Below are positions 35,759-43,879 of a DNA stretch of 64,000 nucleotides, in pieces. Both the position numbers and the translations under genes were made by a program. Source of the stretch: Phyllobacterium calauticae (lineage in GTDB: Bacteria > Pseudomonadota > Alphaproteobacteria > Rhizobiales > Rhizobiaceae); the NCBI RefSeq assembly GCF_019991125.1, contig NZ_JAGENB010000005.1, positions 348,097-412,096 on the forward strand, in the 5' to 3' direction. Positions within the stretch are counted from its first letter, which is position 1. Each line of letters opens with the position of its first letter. Under the pieces are notes generated by a model that saw nothing but the letters and a program-made list of their open reading frames with translations, had not been told where the DNA came from and did not search any database.

Positions 35759-36472
35759 TCAGTTTCTTGCCTGAAGGTTTGCGGTGGAGGCTCTTGATGC
35801 GTCTCCACGCAGATTGATGGATACCCAGATGTTGGGATTTTGCTGCGACTGACGCTTGAGGAAATTATAGCCGGTGACGTCCCATGGCCGGACCTGGTCA
35901 GCCAGGTTGTCGAGGACGAAATCGCCGCGGTCGGTCTTTACCGTCAGGATCGTGTGACCTTCGTCGCTCAAATCGCGCACGATGGTCATGAGCAGCGCCT
36001 GCCGCGGAAATCCGGCATCGAGCAGAAGCTTGCGCTTGTAGAGGGCATAAATCTTGCAGTCGCCCTTGCCGTCGACCGGGTAATCCCAGTGATCCATCAT
36101 CGTGCCCCAATGCTCAAGATTGCTCATCGGTTCGATGGAGGCATTCACCTCGCGGTTGATGCGTTCAAGATAATTCCATGTCTCGGCCGTGAGTTTGACA
36201 TCAGATGCCGGCAGCGGCGAGACATTGCACTCCGCGGGACGCCGGCCGCAAAAATCCACCCAGCCATAGGGAATGCTCGTCTTGCCGCCGGTGGCTGCAG
36301 CGCTTGCCGCCAAGGGCTTCGTGCTGCCGGGGATCGCGCCGAACAGGGCCGCGCGGCGCTCGAAGGACACGGAGCGTGCCGTGGCCGCGGTGGACGGATT
36401 CGAGGAACCCGCATGCGTCAGCGATGAAAGACCCAGAAACACACAGATCGCAACGCTCAACACACGCAACAT
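35759..36472 (-). CDS. Transglutaminase-like cysteine peptidase (BTLCP, C93 family)
   Basis: Periplasmic protein of 237 aa with signal peptide (ending near LTHAG). Its bacterial transglutaminase-like catalytic triad is Cys (GKGDCKIYALYKR), His (DEGHTILTV) and Asp (FVLDNLADQV). The family (DUF920) includes LapG, the protease that releases LapA-type adhesins when c-di-GMP falls. No lapD or lapA homologue is adjacent, so a LapG role is only a possibility. Several c-di-GMP enzymes lie elsewhere in the window. Confidence 0.85.
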   Translation of the reverse strand: MLRVLSVAICVFLGLSSLTHAGSSNPSTAATARSVSFERRAALFGAIPGSTKPLAASAAATGGKTSIPYGWVDFCGRRPAECNVSPLPASDVKLTAETWNYLERINREVNASIEPMSNLEHWGTMMDHWDYPVDGKGDCKIYALYKRKLLLDAGFPRQALLMTIVRDLSDEGHTILTVKTDRGDFVLDNLADQVRPWDVTGYNFLKRQSQQNPNIWVSINLRGDASRASTANLQARN

Positions 36473-36724
36473 TGCCGCTACCCCAACAAACTCTTAACAA
36501 GGAGTTAACGCCAAAACGGCTGCCTCAATCAATCAAATGTTAAACAAATGGTTAATGGTCGTCAGTCGCGTTGCAAGGTTTCTCCGCTCGTATCGATCAG
36601 CAATGAGGTATAAGTTCCATACGGCATGGGGCGCCGGACAGGGGATGCATACACGGTTCGCATTCACCACAATTCGAACACACTGCGAGCGATCCCCTGG
36701 CATCAGGATAATCGGAGAATCTCG

Positions 36725-37291
36725 ATGGAAGAAATCTCGTCTGAAGCATTTGAACACACGGAACATGCCCAGCACGCCCTGCACAGCGAGAATGCCTTTC
36801 TCGCCATTGTTGCGGTAACGATTGCGGTTCTTGCTGTCGTCGCTGCGGGCGTCGGCAGTCTGGAAACAATCGAGAGCGGCGGGGCCACCGCGGCCAAGAC
36901 CCAGGCCGTGCTCTTCCAGAACAAGGCAACGGATAACTGGAATTTCTTCCAGGCCAAGAGCCTCAAGAAAAACATGTACGATATTGCTGCGGCGCAAGGC
37001 GGACCAAAGGCGGCCGACTTTGCATCCCAGTCACAGCGCAATGAAGCGGAAAGCCAGGAGATCCAGAAAGCGGCGCGGGATTTCGAGGTCAAATCGGAGG
37101 ATGCATTGCAGGAAGGCCTCGTCCACGAAGGGCGGCATCATCACCTGACAATCGCAGCGACGTTCCTGCACATAGCGATCGCGGTCGCGACCATTGCCAT
37201 TATCACCGGCGGCCGCCGCTGGCCCTGGTATGCGTCCATTCTTCTCGGAATCATCGGCACAATCATAGCCGGCGCGACCTACGCGATCTGA
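36725..37291 (+). CDS. DUF4337-family membrane protein
   Basis: Protein of 188 aa with an N-terminal acidic/His segment (EEISSEAFEHTEHAQHALHSEN), one membrane helix (about residues 23-42), a long charged helical middle region, and two more helices at the C-terminus (about 140-160 and 167-187). This order matches DUF4337 proteins, whose function is unknown. The start is ATG 36725, with CGGAG 8 bases upstream. It lies 92 bp before the dmeRF operator and is probably transcribed separately. Confidence 0.72.
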   Translation: MEEISSEAFEHTEHAQHALHSENAFLAIVAVTIAVLAVVAAGVGSLETIESGGATAAKTQAVLFQNKATDNWNFFQAKSLKKNMYDIAAAQGGPKAADFASQSQRNEAESQEIQKAARDFEVKSEDALQEGLVHEGRHHHLTIAATFLHIAIAVATIAIITGGRRWPWYASILLGIIGTIIAGATYAI

Positions 37292-37360
37292 TCTGCTTTC
37301 CCTCGTTTGATCGTCAGCGCCTCCCATAAGGGGCGGGCAGAATATGTTGCATCTTTCCCC

Positions 37361-37383
37361 AATATAGGGTAGGGGGGTATATT
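37361..37383. promoter_or_regulatory. DmeR operator overlapping the ribosome binding site
   Basis: AT-rich arms AATATA (37361-37366) and TATATT (37378-37383) flank an 11-nt G-tract (GGGTAGGGGGG). This is the arrangement known for RcnR/DmeR-type operators, a G/C tract flanked by inverted AT repeats. It ends exactly one base before the dmeR ATG, and its AGGGGGG is at Shine-Dalgarno distance, so operator and ribosome binding site are the same bases. Confidence 0.8.
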
Positions 37384-37662
37384 ATGTCACATACAACCAA
37401 AGAGAAAGCCAAGCTCCTTGCCCGCGTCCGCCGCCTGAAAGGGCAGATGGAGGCAGTGGAGCGCGCGCTGGAGGCGGAAGTTGCCTGCGGTGAAATCCTC
37501 AATCTCGTCGCATCCGTCCGTGGCGCTGTAAACGGCCTGGTTGTCGAGCTGATCGAAGATCACATTCGCATGCATGTGGTCGATCCGGACAAGGACCCCG
37601 ATGTGGAACGGGCCCAAGGCGCTGCGGAACTCATCGATGTCGTAAGGAAGTATCTCAAATGA
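37384..37662 (+). CDS. dmeR: Ni/Co-responsive repressor DmeR (RcnR/CsoR family)
   Basis: All-helical repressor of 92 aa in the CsoR/RcnR family. Its metal-binding residues sit at the RcnR positions His3, Cys35, His60 and His64, which indicates nickel/cobalt rather than copper or formaldehyde sensing. The apo-protein should bind the G-tract operator immediately upstream and release it when metal binds. The stop overlaps the dmeF start, so repressor and exporter are coupled and autoregulated. Confidence 0.9.
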   Translation: MSHTTKEKAKLLARVRRLKGQMEAVERALEAEVACGEILNLVASVRGAVNGLVVELIEDHIRMHVVDPDKDPDVERAQGAAELIDVVRKYLK

Positions 37663-38597
37663 AAAATCACCACGCGGCACGGTCAAATACCGGTTCGCAC
37701 GACCATATATTCCTTGGCCAGAACCACGCGCGCAACGAACGGCGCACATGGATGGTTATCGCCTTGACCACCGTCATGATGATTGCTGAAATTGCTGCCG
37801 GAACCGTCTACGGTTCAATGGCGCTGGTGGCGGATGGCTGGCACATGTCAACCCACGCGGCGGCAATGCTGATAGCAGCCTTGGCCTATCTCTATGCGCG
37901 AAAGCACGCGCACAATTCGCGTTTCACGTTCGGAACCGGAAAATTCGGTGACCTGGCGGCCTTTGCCAGTGCGGTTGTTCTGGCTCTGATTGCGCTGCTG
38001 ATTGCCTGGGAAAGCTTTGTCAGGCTGGCGAATCCCGTTCCGATCAATTTTCCCCAGGCAATATCGATTGCCGTGGTTGGTCTGGCGGTCAACCTGCTTT
38101 CCGCCTGGCTCCTGCGCGATGATCATTCGCATCATGGAGACCATGATCATCATCACGATCACGCGCATGCGCACGACAATAACCTTCAAGCGGCCTATAT
38201 CCACGTGCTCGCTGACGCACTGACTTCGGTGCTGGCTATCGGTGCTCTTGTAACCGCAAGTCTCTATGGATGGCTTTGGCTCGATCCGGCCATCGGCATC
38301 ATTGGTGCGCTGGTCATCGCCAATTGGTCGTTTGGGCTCATCCGGCGTGCCGGGGGCGTGTTGCTGGACTATGTTCCGTCAAGCGAGGATCTGCCGGAAG
38401 AAATCCGTTCGGCCATCGAACGGGAAGGGGATGTGATCACGGATCTGCATGTCTGGCAGCTGGGCCCGGGTCATCACGGTGCCATTGTTTCGCTGGTGAG
38501 CGATCATCCGAAAGCGCCGTCTTCCTATCGGGCAAAGCTGTCCCACATTCATGATCTGTCGCATGTGACGGTCGAGGTTGAGCATAAGGCAGCCTGA
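37659..38597 (+). CDS. dmeF: Cation diffusion facilitator DmeF (Co/Ni efflux)
   Basis: CDF-family metal/proton antiporter of 312 aa with six hydrophobic segments. Likely metal ligands are Asp59 and His62 in the second helix (VADGWHMSTH) and His182 and Asp186 in the fifth (YIHVLADALTS). Between helices four and five lies a long His-rich loop (residues about 156-172, alternating H and D). It should export cobalt and nickel from the cytoplasm. It overlaps dmeR by four bases. The organism assignment to rhizobia-like bacteria fits, since dmeRF is typical there. Confidence 0.92.
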   Translation: MKNHHAARSNTGSHDHIFLGQNHARNERRTWMVIALTTVMMIAEIAAGTVYGSMALVADGWHMSTHAAAMLIAALAYLYARKHAHNSRFTFGTGKFGDLAAFASAVVLALIALLIAWESFVRLANPVPINFPQAISIAVVGLAVNLLSAWLLRDDHSHHGDHDHHHDHAHAHDNNLQAAYIHVLADALTSVLAIGALVTASLYGWLWLDPAIGIIGALVIANWSFGLIRRAGGVLLDYVPSSEDLPEEIRSAIEREGDVITDLHVWQLGPGHHGAIVSLVSDHPKAPSSYRAKLSHIHDLSHVTVEVEHKAA

Positions 38598-38913
38598 CGA
38601 CTGCGACAGAATTGATTCCCATGCGCCAATGATTCTCATGGGGTTGCCTTTGGAAAGCGTGTATTTCCGAGGCCGGCGTTAACCTTTTCTGGGTACCTGC
38701 TTGTAGTGAATAAACGCGCAACAGAAGGCATCGCGCGTTTATTCCACACTCTTTGAAAGTAGCGGTGCTTAATTGTGTTATTTTTGCCACTCGATGTTTA
38801 TTCTGTGTGGATTAAGCAGGGAAATACTCTGAACTGACTAGCCTCATTTCAACAAAATATGCATTTTGTGCTGCTTGGGTGCGTGTTCGCACCGGAATGC
38901 TGGGGGAGCCACC
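38598..38913. promoter_or_regulatory. Intergenic region upstream of the autotransporter, with hairpin/operator
   Basis: A 316-bp stretch without a gene. It holds a perfect 12-bp inverted repeat, GAATAAACGCGC (38708-38719) and GCGCGTTTATTC (38733-38744), around a 13-nt spacer. A further GTTTATTC lies near 38796, in TGTTTATTCTGTGTGG. No T-run follows, so this looks more like a repressor/activator site than a terminator of dmeF. Confidence 0.6.
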
Positions 38914-41691
38914 ATGCGTTTTTCCGTGTTGCACACGCGATTTCTGTCTCTTTTTACCACAACAGCACTCATCTCAATTGCCAGTCCATCCATAGGTTGG
39001 GCTGCATGCAGCAGCCTTGCGCCGGTATCGGGCCAGACGATCACCTGCGATACCTCGGCACCCAATCCCGCGACGGCGGGCGTGCATGCGGTAGCGGGAA
39101 GCTCCGGCGTCAAGGTCAACATTGGCAGTGGTGCCCAGTTGAATATTGTCCGCAGCCCCACCGAGAACTCCGGTGTCAGTGTCGTCGATGGCAGCACTGT
39201 CGTGAACAACGGCGCGATATCACTGACGGGATCGGGCAGCACGGGACTCAATCGCGGTGCAGGTCTGGTCGGCACCGGAAGCAACAACAGCCTGACCAAC
39301 AACGGTTCGATCAGCACGACCAACCAATACAATGACGGCATGGCCGCAGACGGCTCCGGCAATACGCTCACAAACAATGGCACGATCACGACAACGGGAC
39401 CCAACGCTTACGGCATGACGGCCAGTTGGGGGCAGAGCGGCGGCGGATCACCGAACAATACCCTTATCAACAATGGAACGGTTACAACCAACGGAAGCAA
39501 TGCGCGTGCAGCCTCCATTCTCGGGCAAAACGGAACCGTCATCAATACCGGTACATTGACGACAACCGGCAACAGTGCCCCAACGGTTTACATGCAGGGC
39601 ACCAATGCCCGTCTCACCAACAGTGGTGTGATTCACGCGCAGGGTGGCGCGGCATCCGGTGGCTTGCCTTCGGACGGCGTGTTTTCGAACACGCTGGGGT
39701 CGAGCTTCAACGCGACAATCGAGAATTTGGCTGGCGGTCAAATCATCAGCGATCAGGGCCCCGCGATCCGCACGCTCAACGGTCCGACCAAGATCACGAA
39801 TGCCGGGTTGCTGAGCGGCGGCAATGGTTTCGCCCTGAGCGGCGGCACCGGCAATATCGACTTCACGCTGCAGACCGGCTCAAAAATCATTGGAACCGCC
39901 AATGGCGGGGGCGGCAGCAATCAGCTGACCCTTCAGGGGTCGGGGCTGATCGACAACGCCTTTACCAATTTCCAGACGATGTACATGAAGGGTACTGACT
40001 GGACATGGGCGGGAACCGGAGATTTTCACGACAGTTTCATCCAGACAGGCAACTTCACTCTGCAAAAGGACCTGACCGGCAATGTAACCGTATCGTCGGG
40101 GGCGAAACTGCTTGCCGGAGGTGGCTTCAATCCATCGATCACGCCATATGCCGGCGGACCGGCAATCACTGTCACCAATGCGGGTGTCATCGATTTGACC
40201 AATGGTTCGGGCGCTGCGGGAGACCGGCTGACCATCGTGGGCAACTATGTCGGCAACAATGGCTCTCTTCTCCTGAACACCGTTCTTGGCGATGACTCCT
40301 CCGCATCGGATAAACTCGTTCTATCCGGTGGAACGGCGACCGGTACAACAGGCATTGCCGTTACCAATGTCGGAGGGACCGGCGCTGCGACGGTGATTGA
40401 CGGTATCAAAGTGATCGATGCCGTGAATGGTGCGACAACGGCCGGGAGTGCATTTTATCTGAGCGGCCGCGCAGCGGCCGGGGCTTACGAGTATTTTCTG
40501 TTCAAGGGGGGCGTCAGCGCGAACACGACCCAGAATTGGTACTTGCGCTCGGAATATGTCACCCCCACGCCGACGCCGGACAATCCGACGCCGACGGGAC
40601 CCGTCATTGCGCCAACCGATCCGGCAACGCCAAACGTTGTACAGCCGCCCGTTCCGGGCGGACAACCGCCGGAACCCGGTGCAACACCGGTTACCCCGGT
40701 CGTTGAGGAGCGGGGTGGGGTGTCCGTGAGCGTCGTGCCGCTGCTTCGTCCGGAAGTCGCGACCTATTCCGCACTTCCGCCGGCCGCCAGACTGGCAACG
40801 CTGGCAACGCTGGGCACGTTCCACGAGCGCCGCGGTGAGCAGAGCGTCCTCACGCCGGGCAGTGACCTGTCGGCGGCCTGGGGACGCGTTTTCGGTCAAA
40901 GCATCGAGCAGGGCTGGGCAGGCACGGCATCACCCTCGATTGACGGATCAATTTGGGGATTCCAGACAGGTATCGATATCCTGCGCCGGCAGAGTGAAGG
41001 CGGGCATCGGGATATTGCGGGTATCTTCTTCGGTTATGCCGGCATGAATTCCGATGTCAAAGGTCAGGCCCTTGGCTGGAACAATTTGAGTACGGGCAAG
41101 ATCAAGGTCGACGCGACAAGTGTCGGCGGTTACTGGACACATATTGGCCCCTCCGGCTGGTACCTGGATGGTATTGTGATGGGGACCTGGTATGGCGGCA
41201 ATGCGCGCTCGGTGAGTGGAGCCGGCATAGACAATGACGGCAGCGGCATTACCGTGTCGCTCGAAGGCGGCTATCCCTTCGCACTGACCGACAACTGGCT
41301 GCTTGAACCACAGGCGCAGCTCATCTGGCAGCGCGCCTGGCTCGACAATCAGCAGGATGCGTTCTCCGGTGTTTCGTTCGACAGCAACGATGCCGTCACA
41401 GGTCGCATCGGTGCGAGGCTGCAAGGCAATTACCAGACCGCGCGTGGATTGTTCCAGCCCTACCTCAAGGCCAATCTCTGGCACAATTTCAAGGCCACCG
41501 ATACGGTGCTGTTCGGCACCGATCCGATCACGACCCAGGCGGAAAGCACGTCACTCGAATTGGGCGGCGGTATCGTCCATAACTTTACCAAGAATGTGAG
41601 TGCTTTCGCCACCGCGGACTACACCTTTGACGTGAGCGGCGAGCGGAAGCGCGCCTTCGAGGGGAATATTGGCCTGACCGTGAAGTGGTAG
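38914..41691 (+). CDS. Type V autotransporter with repetitive passenger
   Basis: Outer-membrane/surface protein of 925 aa. Signal peptide (residues 1-31), then an Asn/Gly/Thr-rich passenger whose early part repeats units such as SLTNNGSISTTN, TLTNNGTITTTG and TLINNGTVTTNG, typical of a right-handed beta-helix. A proline-rich linker follows (PTPTPDNPTPTGP.. to PGATPVTPVV, about residues 566-610), then a C-terminal autotransporter beta-barrel (about 645-925) ending in a terminal aromatic residue (TVKW). The start is ATG 38914 behind GGGGGAG. No protease motif was seen, so an adhesin role is likely but unproven. It stands alone. Confidence 0.9.
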   Translation: MRFSVLHTRFLSLFTTTALISIASPSIGWAACSSLAPVSGQTITCDTSAPNPATAGVHAVAGSSGVKVNIGSGAQLNIVRSPTENSGVSVVDGSTVVNNGAISLTGSGSTGLNRGAGLVGTGSNNSLTNNGSISTTNQYNDGMAADGSGNTLTNNGTITTTGPNAYGMTASWGQSGGGSPNNTLINNGTVTTNGSNARAASILGQNGTVINTGTLTTTGNSAPTVYMQGTNARLTNSGVIHAQGGAASGGLPSDGVFSNTLGSSFNATIENLAGGQIISDQGPAIRTLNGPTKITNAGLLSGGNGFALSGGTGNIDFTLQTGSKIIGTANGGGGSNQLTLQGSGLIDNAFTNFQTMYMKGTDWTWAGTGDFHDSFIQTGNFTLQKDLTGNVTVSSGAKLLAGGGFNPSITPYAGGPAITVTNAGVIDLTNGSGAAGDRLTIVGNYVGNNGSLLLNTVLGDDSSASDKLVLSGGTATGTTGIAVTNVGGTGAATVIDGIKVIDAVNGATTAGSAFYLSGRAAAGAYEYFLFKGGVSANTTQNWYLRSEYVTPTPTPDNPTPTGPVIAPTDPATPNVVQPPVPGGQPPEPGATPVTPVVEERGGVSVSVVPLLRPEVATYSALPPAARLATLATLGTFHERRGEQSVLTPGSDLSAAWGRVFGQSIEQGWAGTASPSIDGSIWGFQTGIDILRRQSEGGHRDIAGIFFGYAGMNSDVKGQALGWNNLSTGKIKVDATSVGGYWTHIGPSGWYLDGIVMGTWYGGNARSVSGAGIDNDGSGITVSLEGGYPFALTDNWLLEPQAQLIWQRAWLDNQQDAFSGVSFDSNDAVTGRIGARLQGNYQTARGLFQPYLKANLWHNFKATDTVLFGTDPITTQAESTSLELGGGIVHNFTKNVSAFATADYTFDVSGERKRAFEGNIGLTVKW

Positions 41692-42035
41692 CAGCCAGTC
41701 TTGCAAGCCGCCCCTGGCATCGTGGCTCGTGGAGCGCTCATTTGAAGTGTTCCACGTGTTCACCTTCAATTGCGCCGGCATGTTGCATGGAAAGCCATGT
41801 ATCGGATAGATGAATGACAGGGCTGGTGCGTTAATATTCCGCAACCAGATACTTAACGTAAATTCATTTACCAATGATACGTGATTAAATCTTGCCTCGT
41901 TGAGGGTGAATAGTAGACCTTCGATAAGTTCTTTTAAATATATAAGAGTTAAGTATTATACAGTGAATAACTACTGAGTCCTTTATAGAGAATCGGAGGT
42001 GCTTGTCAGCGGCAAGCAAACCTTGAGGAGGATGA
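41692..42035. other. AT-rich intergenic region upstream of the SCPU gene
   Basis: A 344-bp gene-free stretch that is clearly more AT-rich than its surroundings, especially 41880-41990 (TTTTAAATATATAAGAG). It should contain the promoter of the spore-coat-U gene. I cannot pick out a -35/-10 pair with confidence. A short open frame on the minus strand here has no ribosome binding site or family resemblance. Confidence 0.5.
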
Positions 42036-42542
42036 ATGAGTTTCGGATATTCGGTACGCAGTTTCACAACAGTCGGGCTGGCCGCTTTGCTTGGCCTTTC
42101 CAGTCCGGCATTGGCCGCCACGGCCACCGGTACCTTTACAGTCCAGATCGCTATTCAGGCATCCTGTGTCCTGGTGAGCACCGCGATGCTCACCTTCACC
42201 GCCGTGGGTGTGATCGCGGCAAATGACGATGTGTCCACCACGCTTTCCGTGCAGTGCACCAACACGACGCCGTACAACATCGGCCTTGACGTGGGGGTCG
42301 GCACCGGTGCGACGGTTGCTTCGCGCAAGATGACCGCGCCCGGCGGCGCGCTGGTGAACTATACCCTCTATTCCGATACCAACAGAACCACCGTGTGGGG
42401 GCAGACCATCGGTACCGATACGGTTTCAGCCTCGGGTACCGGCGCCGCGCAATCCTATACGGTCTACGGGCGGGTTCCCGTCCAGACAACGCCAGCGCCC
42501 GGCACCTACACCGATACGATTACGGTGACCGTCACCTATTGA
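42036..42542 (+). CDS. Spore coat protein U (SCPU) domain protein
   Basis: Secreted protein of 168 aa with signal peptide (cleavage around SPALA-ATATG) and an SCPU domain: FTVQIAIQASCVLVS.., SVQCTNTTPYNIGLDVG, ending PGTYTDTITVTVTY. Such proteins are subunits of Csu-type fimbriae assembled by a chaperone and usher. The two cysteines expected for the subunit fold are present. No CsuC chaperone or CsuD usher is nearby, so it is an orphan subunit. GAGGAGG lies 7 bases upstream. It converges with cfa. Confidence 0.85.
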   Translation: MSFGYSVRSFTTVGLAALLGLSSPALAATATGTFTVQIAIQASCVLVSTAMLTFTAVGVIAANDDVSTTLSVQCTNTTPYNIGLDVGVGTGATVASRKMTAPGGALVNYTLYSDTNRTTVWGQTIGTDTVSASGTGAAQSYTVYGRVPVQTTPAPGTYTDTITVTVTY

Positions 42543-42592
42543 GGATAAGCCGAATACGGGCGGCTGATCTGCCGCACGGGCCTTGCTCTCGT

Positions 42593-43783
42593 TCAGGAAT
42601 GCCGCTGATATCCTCCGGCAACACCCTGGGGTGAGAGGACCGTCTGCCAAAGCTGGATCTGGCGCGCCCGAAAGCATCCGGCCATGCACAACAGATAGTA
42701 GCGCCACATGCGATAGAAACGCTCGCCATATTTGGAAGCAAATTGCGGCCATGCGGCTTCGAACCGCGCATGCCATGCCAGCAGTGTCCTGTCGTAGTCG
42801 GCACCGAAATTGTGCACGTCCTCGATGACGAAGCGGCCATCCACGCTGGTGGAAATCTCAGCCAGGGACGGCAGTTCGCCGTTGGGGAAGATATACCGGT
42901 CAAACCACGGATCGATCATGTTCCGGGTGCGTTTCCGCCCGATCGTATGCAGCAGGAACAATCCGTCATCCGACAGGCTGCGCCTGCAAGCGTCAAAGAA
43001 AGCGGCGTAGTTCTTGTGCCCGACATGCTCAAACATGCCGATCGAGGCAATCCGGTCGAATTTCTCAAGTCCCTCGACATTGAACGAACGGTAATCCGCG
43101 AGGCGGAATTCGACGGGCAGGCCCTTCAATGTCTGTTGCGCGAATTCCGCCTGTTCCCTGGAAATGGTCAAGCCCACACAGGAGACGCCATAGTTCTCGG
43201 CGGCAAACTGCATCAGGCTGCCCCAGCCGCAGCCGACATCCAGAAGGCGCATGCCCGGTTGAAGACCGAGCTTGCGGCAAACGAGATCGAGCTTTGCACT
43301 CTGGGCGTCGTCGAGATTGCCGGCGTCTTTCCAGTATCCGCAGGAATAGGTCATGCGACGGTCAAGCATCGCGGAAAACAGGTCATTACCGGCGTCGTAG
43401 TGCTCTTTGCCGACCTGCCAGGACCGCCTGCTGTTCTGCAAGTTGAGCAATCGCGCCCGCAGTGTTTGCAACACGTCCTTGGCCGTCACATGTTCGGTCA
43501 GATTGGCGCGAAATATGCGGTCAAAGAACTGATCCAGCGCCGCACAGTCCCACCATCCGTCCATGTAGCTTTCGCCGAGGCCCAGACTGCCTTGCCCCAG
43601 GATGCGGGTTGCGGCTCTCGGATCCTTGATCTGGATGTCCCAGGGGGCGTCGCCGTTGACGCGAATGCCAGCACGGCCCAGAAGATTGCTCAATGTACCG
43701 AGTGCTGAAGACTTGCTGCCGTTGGCCGGTGCCAGCTGTGGTTTGGCTTCTCTCTTTGATGCGTCGTCGAAATCCAAGTCCAT
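42593..43783 (-). CDS. cfa: Cyclopropane-fatty-acyl-phospholipid synthase
   Basis: SAM-dependent lipid methyltransferase of 396 aa that adds a methylene bridge to membrane unsaturated fatty acids. It aligns closely with E. coli Cfa through its length: GSLGLGESYMDGWW, KEHYDAGNDLFSAMLD, SAM-binding LLDVGCGWGSL, GMFEHVGHKNY, HNFGADYD. Where E. coli has Cys354 (NACAGAF), this protein reads LCMAGCF, with Met at that position and Cys at minus one and plus three. The E. coli residue is not strictly essential. Single gene, with no operon partner. Confidence 0.93.
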   Translation of the reverse strand: MDLDFDDASKREAKPQLAPANGSKSSALGTLSNLLGRAGIRVNGDAPWDIQIKDPRAATRILGQGSLGLGESYMDGWWDCAALDQFFDRIFRANLTEHVTAKDVLQTLRARLLNLQNSRRSWQVGKEHYDAGNDLFSAMLDRRMTYSCGYWKDAGNLDDAQSAKLDLVCRKLGLQPGMRLLDVGCGWGSLMQFAAENYGVSCVGLTISREQAEFAQQTLKGLPVEFRLADYRSFNVEGLEKFDRIASIGMFEHVGHKNYAAFFDACRRSLSDDGLFLLHTIGRKRTRNMIDPWFDRYIFPNGELPSLAEISTSVDGRFVIEDVHNFGADYDRTLLAWHARFEAAWPQFASKYGERFYRMWRYYLLCMAGCFRARQIQLWQTVLSPQGVAGGYQRHS

Positions 43784-43879
43784 GTTTGCTCCAGCGCTGG
43801 TGCTTCAAGTGTGCCGTTGGGATCGAAACCTGATTTGCAGCCATATGAGCAGAAAGGACGACGCAATGTCAAAAATTGT

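Noticed and set aside
39240..39620. The repeated GGNAACAAC/ACCAACAATGG units as a DNA repeat or CRISPR-like array.
   Set aside because: They are in-frame codons for the Asn-Gly-Thr repeats of the autotransporter passenger; spacing and sequence vary as in protein repeats.
41885..42127. An 80-codon minus-strand frame in the AT-rich region before the SCPU gene.
   Set aside because: It overlaps the SCPU start on the other strand, has no ribosome binding site and resembles nothing known.
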